This document shows, one piece after another, positions 28,175-36,444 of a stretch of DNA of 64,000 bases. Within the stretch, counting starts at the first letter, position 1. Every line of letters starts with the position of its first letter. Below the pieces are notes generated by a model. That model did no database searches and was not told the origin of the DNA. It saw only the letters and a list, made by a program, of their open reading frames with translations. The stretch lies in the NCBI GenBank assembly GCA_012513435.1, contig JAAZCE010000008.1, forward strand, positions 1 to 64,000, written 5' to 3'. A program made the position numbers and the translations under genes. The stretch is from Clostridiales bacterium. GTDB lineage: Bacteria; Bacillota; Clostridia; Peptostreptococcales; Anaerovoracaceae.

Positions 28175-28732
28175 ATGAAAAAAGCACTATCGATTTTCAT
28201 ACTTGCAGTATTGTGTTTCTCGATGACAGCCTGCGGAGTTGCAACTATATCAGGAGACCCTGTTTCCTATTCCAACGCCAGCAAATCATTTTCCATAGAT
28301 CTTCCTACCAAAGAAAAGGGAGACTGGGTCAAGAATAAAGACGTTTCCAGAGACGTTCTAGACATTTCTGATGCCAATGATTATATTAACATTCAGATTC
28401 AATGCCTGACTAGGTCGCAAGCAACCTACATTGCTACAGACCTTGCCACATATCAGGATTATACCATGACAAATACTCTTGGAGAGTTGGCTCCCGACAT
28501 GGAACTGAAGGATGCCAAAGTCAAGGTTCCTAAATTCGCAACTAACAGCTCAACTCAAAGCTTTACAATGAAAAAGGGCTCCTCTAAGATAAAGGGGAAC
28601 CTGATATTCATGGAAAGCGCCTCATCCTATTACGCTGTAATGGTCATGGCAATAGACGAATCCTATGACAGAAATAAAAGTGCCCTCATGGATGCCATAC
28701 TCAGCATGAAGGAAATCACCGAAGCGAATTAG
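28175..28732 (+). CDS. Lipoprotein of unknown function
   Basis: This 185-aa protein has a type II signal peptide: MKKALSIFILAVLCFSMTAC with the lipobox ending at cysteine 20. The mature part has a PsbP/DUF-like feel (SNASKSFSIDLPTKEKGDWV; YAVMVMAIDESYDRNKSALM) but no family is firmly recognised. It would be anchored to the outer face of the cytoplasmic membrane. It is divergent from coaB and convergent with the DUF1847 gene. Confidence 0.75.
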   Translation: MKKALSIFILAVLCFSMTACGVATISGDPVSYSNASKSFSIDLPTKEKGDWVKNKDVSRDVLDISDANDYINIQIQCLTRSQATYIATDLATYQDYTMTNTLGELAPDMELKDAKVKVPKFATNSSTQSFTMKKGSSKIKGNLIFMESASSYYAVMVMAIDESYDRNKSALMDAILSMKEITEAN

Positions 28733-28738
28733 TAGAGT

Positions 28739-29395
28739 TTATTTCATCAGCTTAGAATAATATGTATTTAACTGATAGAGTGCGGCGACAGGATTATGTC
28801 CCAGCACTCTATCTTTTGTTACAAGAGTCGTACACAGGGCATCGGAATACTTATAAAACAAGCTGTCATGACCTACGCAAAGGCCTATAACTATATTAAG
28901 GTCTGTCTCCTCTCTGTTCAAAAGCTTGGCCTGTAATATTGGATTGCACATGTTCTTACCTACTTCTTCTAATTTGTCCTCAAGTCCTACAAAGGACTTG
29001 GATACGGCTCCTGCCTTACATCCTATCCCATAAACCTCGAAGCCTTTGTACCTGTAATATTTTGCAGCAGCGCCAGCTTCTGCAATAAGCCCTACGCATG
29101 TAGCTATCCCCAGCTTCTTTGCACCCATCTTCTTTGCAAATTCAGCAATTTCTTCTAGACGCGTCATTCGGCAGTAGTTTTCGTATTCCACTTCTGCGGA
29201 GGCTCTTGTCACTTCAAAGTTCTCCGCATCATCTATGTAAAGCTGCATGATCCCGCTCATGCAGCCATCCTTACAGGATTTTTCGGCATCCAGCAGTTCT
29301 GTTGTAGGGCAGAAATCGGGATACATTTTATCCTCATGATCGCAGTTTATTACAGCGCAGTCAATACAACTTCTCTTTATTTTTTTATTCTCCAT
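28739..29395 (-). CDS. DUF1847 cysteine-rich protein
   Basis: This 218-aa protein belongs to the DUF1847 family of strict anaerobes, thought to bind metal. Cysteine clusters at the N terminus (SCIDCAVINCDH, DFCPTTE, SCKDGCMSG) and conserved cysteines in GIATCVGLIAEAG, YGIGCKAGAVSK, GKNMCNP, VIGLCVGHDSLF are the basis. Function is not known. It stands alone, divergent from perR. Confidence 0.85.
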   Translation of the reverse strand: MENKKIKRSCIDCAVINCDHEDKMYPDFCPTTELLDAEKSCKDGCMSGIMQLYIDDAENFEVTRASAEVEYENYCRMTRLEEIAEFAKKMGAKKLGIATCVGLIAEAGAAAKYYRYKGFEVYGIGCKAGAVSKSFVGLEDKLEEVGKNMCNPILQAKLLNREETDLNIVIGLCVGHDSLFYKYSDALCTTLVTKDRVLGHNPVAALYQLNTYYSKLMK

Positions 29396-29482
29396 GGTTC
29401 ACCTCTCTGATATTTATCTTAACTCTAATACTATAATTATTTGGCAGGTTTTGCAATAAATAAGAATATTTTTATTTTATTA

Positions 29483-29515
29483 TTGACATTTTATCTTATT
29501 TGATATATAATATCA
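29483..29515 (+). promoter_or_regulatory. perR promoter with candidate PerR box
   Basis: TTGACA (29483-29488), 17-bp spacer, TATAAT (29506-29511). The inverted repeat TGATAT-ATA-ATATCA (29501-29515) lies over the -10 box and resembles a Fur-family half-site pair, so the regulator probably controls itself. Confidence 0.7.
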
Positions 29516-29541
29516 TTAACATAAAGAAAGGAGGCGCTCAA

Positions 29542-29964
29542 ATGTCTCGAAACACCATTCAGCAAGACATAATATGCAGCACGGTAAAGAGCATGTCTAC
29601 TCACCCTTCACCTGACGAAGTATTTGAAGCACTTCACAAGGAATACCCTAGCATTGGCAGAGCAACTGTCTACAGAGTATTGAACAAGCTTGCGAATAAA
29701 GGTGAAATTAAAAAGGTCAATTTACCTCATACTGCAGACCGATTCGATTTCAGAACAGACGATCACATACACATACACTGCAAGAAATGCAATAGGGTCT
29801 TCGATGTGGATTTCCATGCTATAGAAGGCTTAATTGACTATCTGGATAAGGTGCTGACACTTAACAACCCCTTGAAAATCAATGGTTTTGAGATTACCGG
29901 AGCCAATTTTTCTTTTGAAGGAATCTGCAAGGATTGCCGGCATAACAAACAAGATACAGTATAA
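29542..29964 (+). CDS. perR: Fur-family peroxide regulator, PerR type
   Basis: This 140-aa protein has a winged helix (ATVYRVLNKLANKGEI) and a dimerisation domain. The residues that make the Fe/Mn-sensing site of B. subtilis PerR are all present: the histidine of HPSPDEVF, Asp of RFDFRTDD, HIHIH, and the Asp of NRVFDVDF (Asp, not Asn, marks PerR over Fur). Zinc cysteine pairs CKKC and CKDC are intact. The ATG at 29542 has AAAGGAGG upstream. It leads rbr and hrb, 40 bp from rbr, and probably governs them. Confidence 0.9.
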   Translation: MSRNTIQQDIICSTVKSMSTHPSPDEVFEALHKEYPSIGRATVYRVLNKLANKGEIKKVNLPHTADRFDFRTDDHIHIHCKKCNRVFDVDFHAIEGLIDYLDKVLTLNNPLKINGFEITGANFSFEGICKDCRHNKQDTV

Positions 29965-30004
29965 AAAATTTTAAAAAAATCAATATTAAGAGGAGGAATT
30001 TAAC

Positions 30005-30547
30005 ATGAAAGATTTGAAAGGAACAAAGACAGAAGCTAATTTATTGGCAGCATTCGCAGGAGAATCCCAGGCGACAAACAAATACAACTATTTTGCAAGT
30101 CAGGCTAAAAAGGACGGCTACGTTCAGATTTCCAACATATTTGCAGAGACTGCAGGAAATGAAAAGGAACATGCTAAGCTTTGGTTCAAGCTTCTCGAAG
30201 GCGGAAAGATCAAAGATACTATGAGTAATCTTCAGGCGGCTGCAGACGGTGAAAACTACGAATGGACTGACATGTATGCGTCCTTTGCAAAGGACGCAAG
30301 AGCAGAAGGCTTTGACGAGATAGCAGCTCTCTTTGACGGTGTTGCCGCTATTGAAAAGGAGCATGAAGAAAGATACAAGAAGCTACTGGCTAACATCAAG
30401 GACGGCGTGGTATTTGAAAGGGAGCCTGAAGTAGTCTGGCACTGCAACAACTGCGGACACACTGTAAAGGATAGGAACGCTCCTGAGGTATGCCCGGTAT
30501 GCAACCACCCTAAGGCCCATTTCCAGATAAAGGCGGAGAACTTCTAA
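30005..30547 (+). CDS. rbr: Rubrerythrin
   Basis: This NADH-linked peroxidase of anaerobes has 180 aa. The N-terminal four-helix diiron domain shows [30 protein letters not shown] and [15 protein letters not shown] with the iron ligands; the C-terminal rubredoxin-like domain has CNNCGH and CPVCNHP. It receives electrons from a rubredoxin, plausibly the Hrb encoded next. Strong AGGAGG. Confidence 0.97.
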   Translation: MKDLKGTKTEANLLAAFAGESQATNKYNYFASQAKKDGYVQISNIFAETAGNEKEHAKLWFKLLEGGKIKDTMSNLQAAADGENYEWTDMYASFAKDARAEGFDEIAALFDGVAAIEKEHEERYKKLLANIKDGVVFEREPEVVWHCNNCGHTVKDRNAPEVCPVCNHPKAHFQIKAENF

Positions 30548-30578
30548 AGGACTTTTATGTCCGGGAAAGGAAAAGAAT

Positions 30579-31175
30579 ATGGATAACAATGTAATGTTTA
30601 AAATCAGTTACGGTCTTTACGTCTTAACAGCCAAGGACGACGGTAAGCTCAACGGCTGTATCGTCAACACACTGCAGCAGGTGACCACGTCTCCCAACAG
30701 AATATCTATAACCGTAAACAAGGATAACTTCACCCATGATATGATAGTAGCTTCAGGAGAGTTCAACGTTTCCATACTCAGCGAAAAGGTCAAGTTCAAC
30801 ACTTTCAAGCATTTTGGTTTCCAGAGCGGCAGAGACGTGGATAAATTCGCGGACTTCCCTATGGAAAAGAGTGAAAACGATCTCCCTTACATTACCCATG
30901 GGTCTAACGGATTCATATCTGGTAAGGTTATCTCCAAGACAGATCTGGGAACTCATACTATGTTCATTGCTGACGTTGTTGACGGCAAGGTTTTCGCAGA
31001 GGATAACTCCGTAACCTACGATTATTATCACAAAAATATAAAAGAAGCGCCTAATTCCAAGTCCAAGGGCTGGGTCTGCAAGATATGCGGATATGTATAT
31101 GAAGGCGACGATCTTCCGCCTGATTTCATCTGCCCTCTGTGTAAGCACGGTGCAGCCGATTTTGAAAAACTGTAG
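30579..31175 (+). CDS. hrb: High-molecular-weight rubredoxin (flavin reductase-rubredoxin fusion)
   Basis: This 198-aa protein fuses an N-terminal FMN-binding flavin reductase domain (residues 1-150; FKISYGLYVLTAKDDGKLNG, NTLQQVTTSPNRISI) to a C-terminal rubredoxin with C167, C170, C185, C188 (CKICGY, CPLC). In acetogens such Hrb proteins feed electrons from NAD(P)H to rubrerythrin or flavodiiron proteins. Its place behind rbr and perR supports a role in peroxide and oxygen removal. Confidence 0.93.
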   Translation: MDNNVMFKISYGLYVLTAKDDGKLNGCIVNTLQQVTTSPNRISITVNKDNFTHDMIVASGEFNVSILSEKVKFNTFKHFGFQSGRDVDKFADFPMEKSENDLPYITHGSNGFISGKVISKTDLGTHTMFIADVVDGKVFAEDNSVTYDYYHKNIKEAPNSKSKGWVCKICGYVYEGDDLPPDFICPLCKHGAADFEKL

Positions 31176-31212
31176 GATAGTTGCAGATATCCCACCGCAT
31201 CAATGTATTTTG

Positions 31213-31240
31213 AAAAAGAGAGCAACTCCGCTCTCTTTTT
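31213..31240 (+). terminator. Terminator of the perR-rbr-hrb operon
   Basis: AAAAAGAGAGC and GCTCTCTTTTT pair around a short loop; T-rich tail. Confidence 0.85.
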
Positions 31241-31339
31241 CTACATTTTGAAGCCGGGTAAGAGAAATTTTAATAAAAATTGGTTTTTCTTCTTTAATTT
31301 ATTTGATTTTATGATATAATGGCAACTGTAACTGAATAT

Positions 31340-31414
31340 GCTCTCTTGGTCAAGTGGTTAAGACGTCGCCCTCTCACGGCGGAATCAGGGGTTCGACTCC
31401 CCTAGGGAGTACCA
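31340..31414 (+). tRNA. tRNA-Glu (anticodon CTC)
   Basis: The 75-nt cloverleaf has acceptor GCTCTCT / AGGGAGT, D-loop CAAGTGGTTAAGAC, anticodon loop CTCTCAC with anticodon CTC, and T-arm GGGGTTCGACTCCCC. CCA is encoded. A TATAAT at about 31315 is a probable -10 box. Confidence 0.93.
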
Positions 31415-31422
31415 AGCGCTAT

Positions 31423-31453
31423 AAAAAAACAGGACATTAATCCTGTTTTTTTA
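31423..31453 (+). terminator. Terminator of tRNA-Glu
   Basis: AAAAAACAGGA and TCCTGTTTTTTT pair around a short loop. It also covers the end of the toxin-antitoxin remnant on the other strand. Confidence 0.85.
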
Positions 31454-31664
31454 TCATTCGTATATGTCTATAGTCACCAATATGATGTCGCCAATAGCCT
31501 CTGAACTCTTCTGTTAGGGCTTTTCCGTGTTGTCTTGGATGGCTACATCCTTCAAGATTCTTTTTTATCCATACGACGATTATGGGGCCTGTGCCTTCCC
31601 TGCAAAGCTTTATATCAATCTCGTCTTCAATTCTTTCCATGACTGATTCTCTTATGAGTTCAGA
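31437..31664 (-). pseudogene. Chimeric remnant of a RelB-like antitoxin and RelE/ParE toxin
   Basis: Directly after the stop codon of the ABC gene at 31665, the same frame reads SELIRESVMERIEDEID, which matches the C-terminal half of small DUF6290/RelB-like antitoxins. About 22 residues on it switches to VWIKKNLEGCSHPRQHGKAL and FRGYWRHHIGDYR, the core of RelE/ParE-type toxins. The antitoxin start, the junction region with the toxin start, and the toxin's last strand are missing. It can be read as one 67-codon frame from an internal ATG, but that start is a methionine inside the antitoxin. Almost certainly a deletion scar. Confidence 0.75.
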
Positions 31665-34118
31665 TTAATTTACATCTGTTCTGCTCAGAATAGCTGCTGG
31701 AGTCTTCCTTATGGTTCTGAATACAGGTATGAGCCCGAATATCAGATTTAGTCCGTATACCAGAGCCAGACAAATACCAAGGCTGGTAGGAGTCAGCAGG
31801 AACATACCTTCAAATACTGATATTGCCGAAATCTTAAGGAGAACATAAGCCGTTCCCACAAATCCCGGAAGCCCTGCCAAAGTGGTTATAGCTAAAATCT
31901 CTCCCATAAACATTTTGTAAATATCGCTCTTCTTCACACCTATTGCCCTGTAAATACCGACCTCCTTTACTCTCGAAAGGAAAGTAGCCCTCATGATAAG
32001 GAATATCTCTATGAATGAAATAGCTAGTATTACTCCTGCCACAACAAGCTTTGATACTACAGAAGACCAGATTGATTCCTTGTATTTATTGTAATTATCG
32101 TCGTAGGTATCCTTCACGTTGACCTTTGCCGCAATCAGCTCCTTCATAGCATCTTTCTTGTTCTTAGGGCTAATGGTTATGTTGTCCTTCTCCGAAATGA
32201 GCTTATACTTGATGGTATTAGGACTTACCAGCATGTAATCGCTGTCCTTCGCATCAGAATAGTATCCGGAAACAACCAACTTAGTTTCATTTACCTTAGT
32301 TGATATTTGTTTTCCTATTTTCATATCTTCTTTATTCTTCTCGTTAACCAAAACCTGATAATCTCCAGTAGGCCAGTTGCCCTTCTTAAGACTTACAGAA
32401 CCGGATTTTAAATTATAGTCTAAAACCTCGGATGTTGCATTTGTCTTCTGGGCTGTATTATCCTGTACTACTCCTATGTTATCGCCAGATCCGTTGACGG
32501 AATTAGCCAGGAGATTCAGGAACTTAGTTGGGCTTGTATATATGCATGGGCTTGTCAAATCAGAAATGCCCACTATTGTCATATTGGGCATATTAGGAAT
32601 CTCAAGTGATTCTCCGACAAAGTCTTTAGCCTTACCAAACCCTGCTGATTTACTTCCTTGTTTATCTATTACGTCTTTCAGTATCATTTTATCCACAACG
32701 ATTTCATTCTCGTTTTCAGGCAGCTTGCCGTAGATAATGTCATTCTGCTTCAGTTTTTCAACATCTGACAGAGAGCCTGATATCAAAGCATTGTAACTCA
32801 TTGTTTGGAAGTACTCATCGTATTTAAGGGTCATAGTAATCTTGGAATCTCCCGGCAGAACATATTGATAATTCTCATTACCCTCGTATTGCAAATATGT
32901 ATCCACCGAAATGTTTTTACCAATTACACGAATATAATCCTTATCTTCCGATATGAATTTATCATCTGTGATATTAAGAGCTCCGAATATGCTTGTAATG
33001 GAATATGTTATGAATATGGCTGAAAGCAGGAATCCCAAAAGCAGTATTTTCTTTAATGGGTTATAGTCAAATACCTTTCTGAATCCTTCCTTAAGCAAAG
33101 TCCACGGATTGAGTATAGACTTGGATTTTCTTTTGCCCTCATGGGCCAGCTCCCCTATATCGAAGCTCTTTTCAAGGGATTCCTCCTTAGTCATTTCTCT
33201 ATAGTGCTCGTCAAGAAATTCAACACTGGAGCTATCATCTACTACTTCTATCCTGCTGTTTGGTTCCTTAGTTCTCATGTATATATTACCATTTCTTACA
33301 ACGATATCCAGCGCAACCTTGTCGCCTGTTTCGTTATAAAAATCTATGTCATATTCCCCTGTATTGAGGCGCCTGTGGTCCTTAATATCTTTCAGATATA
33401 TTACATTGTCGATTCGATAATCCAGATTATCCTGATGGTCATTTATTTCATCTGATACAACTGCGCCGTCAGCCAGTCTCACTATCCTCGATGCATAAAA
33501 GTCAGCCAGCTCTCCTTCATGGGTTACGAGTATTACAAGCTTATCCTGAGATATTGATTTGATTATATTCATAATCTCAAGTGTATTCTTGCTATCAAGG
33601 TTACCCGTAGGTTCGTCTGCTATTACGATGGCCGGATTCTTGACTATAGCTCTGGCTATACCTACTCTCTGTCGTTCTCCTCCGGAAAGCATATCTGCAT
33701 ATCTGTTGCGATAACGGTACATTCCTACCTTCTCGAGAACATAGTTGACCTTCTCTTTTATTTCTTCCTTATCCTTCACACCAACCATTCTCAGTGCGAT
33801 AGCCACATTATCAAAGACAGTCATACTGTCTACTAGGTTGTAGTTCTGAAAAATGTAGCCAATGTTAAGATTTCTTATCTTATCTACCTTTCCTGAACCT
33901 CTTCCTGTAATACGCTCTCCGTTAATATAGACCTTGCCGTAGCTTATCTTATCCAACCCGCCTATTACATTAAGCAGTGTGGTTTTACCACTACCGCTAG
34001 GTCCTAGAAGGGCAACTAATCCCCTATCCGGGAACTCCATGGAGGTATCATCTATTACGTGAATCTCGTTTTTCTTTCTCTTGTTAAAATACTTGTTTAC
34101 ATGTTCTAATTTAACCAT
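31665..34118 (-). CDS. ABC transporter, fused ATPase-FtsX permease (first of pair)
   Basis: This 817-aa protein has an N-terminal MacB-like ATPase (residues 1-220): Walker A GPSGSGKTTL, signature LSGGERQRVGIARA, Walker B VIADEPTGNLDS. A helix near 355-378 follows, then a large extracellular domain (about 380-660) and three helices at the end typical of FtsX permeases (from SKLVVAGVILAISFIEIFLI to the C terminus). It ends with TPAAILSRTDVN. It lies 2 bp after the second fusion and would pair with it. Such exporters or mechanotransmitters act on peptides, lipoproteins or wall processes; the substrate is unknown. Confidence 0.88.
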   Translation of the reverse strand: MVKLEHVNKYFNKRKKNEIHVIDDTSMEFPDRGLVALLGPSGSGKTTLLNVIGGLDKISYGKVYINGERITGRGSGKVDKIRNLNIGYIFQNYNLVDSMTVFDNVAIALRMVGVKDKEEIKEKVNYVLEKVGMYRYRNRYADMLSGGERQRVGIARAIVKNPAIVIADEPTGNLDSKNTLEIMNIIKSISQDKLVILVTHEGELADFYASRIVRLADGAVVSDEINDHQDNLDYRIDNVIYLKDIKDHRRLNTGEYDIDFYNETGDKVALDIVVRNGNIYMRTKEPNSRIEVVDDSSSVEFLDEHYREMTKEESLEKSFDIGELAHEGKRKSKSILNPWTLLKEGFRKVFDYNPLKKILLLGFLLSAIFITYSITSIFGALNITDDKFISEDKDYIRVIGKNISVDTYLQYEGNENYQYVLPGDSKITMTLKYDEYFQTMSYNALISGSLSDVEKLKQNDIIYGKLPENENEIVVDKMILKDVIDKQGSKSAGFGKAKDFVGESLEIPNMPNMTIVGISDLTSPCIYTSPTKFLNLLANSVNGSGDNIGVVQDNTAQKTNATSEVLDYNLKSGSVSLKKGNWPTGDYQVLVNEKNKEDMKIGKQISTKVNETKLVVSGYYSDAKDSDYMLVSPNTIKYKLISEKDNITISPKNKKDAMKELIAAKVNVKDTYDDNYNKYKESIWSSVVSKLVVAGVILAISFIEIFLIMRATFLSRVKEVGIYRAIGVKKSDIYKMFMGEILAITTLAGLPGFVGTAYVLLKISAISVFEGMFLLTPTSLGICLALVYGLNLIFGLIPVFRTIRKTPAAILSRTDVN

Positions 34119-34120
34119 GG

Positions 34121-36442
34121 CTATTCCTCCTCCCTAAATGATCCCATAGCCGTTTTCTTAAACAGCTTTCTGGCAAACTTACCGGAAATCAGATATGCCA
34201 TAACTACTACAATCAAATACAGCATCACATAATCAAAAGGATCCATATATTCCACAAGCTTTGCTATATATTCCACCTTTATCACATGATTATTCACAAG
34301 AGCTACAAGGGTTATGAAAATGGCGTAAGCTATGTTGACTATCAACAGCATTTCAATGTCAAGGACCCTTCTCATCTTGTTCTTAGCAAGACCCAGCATC
34401 CTCAATATACTGAAATATCCAGCTCTTGAGCGCAGTATCAGTCGTATTACAAAATATGATATGAAGAAAACCGCAAGCATTATAAGTACGATAATAGGCA
34501 CCTGTACCATACTCAGCACATCAGCAGCACCCATAGTGGTGAATACATCCTGCAAAGGTAATGCTACATATCCCATTTTTTCAAGGGCCTTGGCATTTGC
34601 TCGAGCCGCATCCTCATCCTTTACGAAAATCGATGCCTGATAATTCTCATTCTTAAAAATGGTATCAAAATCAGCCTGACTTACAAAGACTCCACCGTTA
34701 TACGTGTCAAAATCGGAATAACCCGTTTTCTTTTCCAGTGTCTTTTTCTCGTAAAAATCTGCTATCTTCAAATCTATAGATTGACTGTAGAATATATTTC
34801 CCACATTTACATTTATATACTTGCCTTTTCCATCACCTTTTTCATAGAAATTATTAACTTCTGTCCCAACTACTGCTGTCCCCTGAGAAACCTTGCTGCT
34901 AGGGACTATCCTGTAAAGACTTGTACCGCTAACATACTCCTGGGCCTTACCGTTTACGGTTATCGTAACCTTACTGTTGTAGTTGTACGTTTCCGAAAGC
35001 ATGTTGTTCAAAACAGCATCAGAGACATACATATCTCCTTCGCCCATATACACTCCGTCGGGGATTTCCTTATATGCCAATCCCACAACGGTAACATCTA
35101 TTTTTCTTTCATTTATTGTTACCTTATATGTCTTGTCAATTATCTGGTCAATCATGTCCTTATCAAAATAGTAGTCATCCTTGATGCCTGACAAAATTAT
35201 CTCATTGTCAGCCTCCGGCATTCTTCCCTTGATTAGCTTACCGTCAAACTCGCCTATTGACACAGGATATGCCTGATATGAAAAGTCCGCATCCTCTATG
35301 AAGATTGGCACGTCAAGAAGAATATCATAAGGCGATACCGACTTTACGAAGGACTGGGATTTTATAGCCTTGTAATCATCCTCTGTAAAGCTTGAATTGT
35401 CCCCCTTCTTAAGGACAATCCTATCCTTGCTGTAGTTAAGAAAATAGTTGCTGGTCCCCACATCTTTCATCTCTGCCTTGCTGTGCTGATAGCTTGTATA
35501 CTGTGAGGTTACAGCCAAGACTATAAAAGCAAAAACTATCAAAAGAAGTATGAACTTCGTAAAGATATTAAAGGTATTTCTTACCCCCAGTCTAAACTGG
35601 CTGCCTACGGAAATGTTACCGCCATTATGCGCCATAGGTGCTATAACTTCAGACACTACAGCTTCAGGCGCTCCATCCTCAGACACTTCATCCTTGGATT
35701 CCATAACCTCATTCACCACAATTCCGGGAGCCCCAGCTTCAAAGATTCCTGTTTCAGGTCTTTGGCTGTCGATGTACTCGTCCTCAACTACCTTCCCATC
35801 GTGGAGTTTTACAGTTCTTGTCACGTATTTGCTGAACTGCTCGTAATTGTGTGTAACAACTATGACCAGTTTATCACTTGATATTTCACTGAGAAGCTGA
35901 ACGATGCCTTCTGCAGAAACGCTATCCAAATTTCCCGTAGGCTCATCTGCTACGATAACGTCCGTGTCCTTTGCAAGCGCTCTTGCTATAGCTACTCTCT
36001 GCCTTTGTCCTCCGGAAAGCTTGGAAACCTTTGTTTTCGTCCACTTTTCAAGGCCTACCTTCTTTATGATAGAGTGGACTCTTTCCTTTACTTCATCATT
36101 CTTATATCCGTTAATAAGAAGGATGAGTTCAATATTCTGATAAACCGTGTAGCTGTTAACAAGGTTAAAATTCTGAAAAATATTTCCTATGTACTTCTTT
36201 CTGTACTCCTCAAAATCCGAGGCAAGATAGTGGCTGGTCTCCTTGCCGTCTATAAACATCTCGCCTTCTTCGTAGGAATCCAGACCGGAAATAACGTTAA
36301 GCAAAGTACTCTTCCCGCTTCCCGATTCACCTGTTATTACAACGAATTCTCCTTTATTGAATTCCAGGTTCACCTTGTTGATGCCGGCAGCTATCATTCC
36401 CTTGCTATAATAAAACTTAGAAACATTTTTTAACTTAATCAT
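34121..36442 (-). CDS. ABC transporter, fused ATPase-FtsX permease (second of pair)
   Basis: This 773-aa protein has the same design: Walker A TGESGSGKSTL, LSGGQRQRVAIARALA, VIVADEPTGNLDS, then helix 1 at about 290-310, an external domain, and C-terminal FtsX helices. Between the ATPase and helix 1 (residues about 230-275) is an acidic, Ala/Val-rich linker in which GAPGIVVNEVMES and GAPEAVVSEVIAP form an imperfect tandem repeat not seen in its partner. The gene starts 2 bp after the murE stop and ends 2 bp before its partner, so the three form a tight operon. Confidence 0.88.
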   Translation of the reverse strand: MIKLKNVSKFYYSKGMIAAGINKVNLEFNKGEFVVITGESGSGKSTLLNVISGLDSYEEGEMFIDGKETSHYLASDFEEYRKKYIGNIFQNFNLVNSYTVYQNIELILLINGYKNDEVKERVHSIIKKVGLEKWTKTKVSKLSGGQRQRVAIARALAKDTDVIVADEPTGNLDSVSAEGIVQLLSEISSDKLVIVVTHNYEQFSKYVTRTVKLHDGKVVEDEYIDSQRPETGIFEAGAPGIVVNEVMESKDEVSEDGAPEAVVSEVIAPMAHNGGNISVGSQFRLGVRNTFNIFTKFILLLIVFAFIVLAVTSQYTSYQHSKAEMKDVGTSNYFLNYSKDRIVLKKGDNSSFTEDDYKAIKSQSFVKSVSPYDILLDVPIFIEDADFSYQAYPVSIGEFDGKLIKGRMPEADNEIILSGIKDDYYFDKDMIDQIIDKTYKVTINERKIDVTVVGLAYKEIPDGVYMGEGDMYVSDAVLNNMLSETYNYNSKVTITVNGKAQEYVSGTSLYRIVPSSKVSQGTAVVGTEVNNFYEKGDGKGKYINVNVGNIFYSQSIDLKIADFYEKKTLEKKTGYSDFDTYNGGVFVSQADFDTIFKNENYQASIFVKDEDAARANAKALEKMGYVALPLQDVFTTMGAADVLSMVQVPIIVLIMLAVFFISYFVIRLILRSRAGYFSILRMLGLAKNKMRRVLDIEMLLIVNIAYAIFITLVALVNNHVIKVEYIAKLVEYMDPFDYVMLYLIVVVMAYLISGKFARKLFKKTAMGSFREEE

Positions 36443-36444
36443 TT

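Noticed and set aside
31437..31640. A free-standing 67-aa RelE-like gene
   Set aside because: Its ATG is an internal methionine of the antitoxin remnant, and the toxin start and end are missing; listed as a pseudogene instead.
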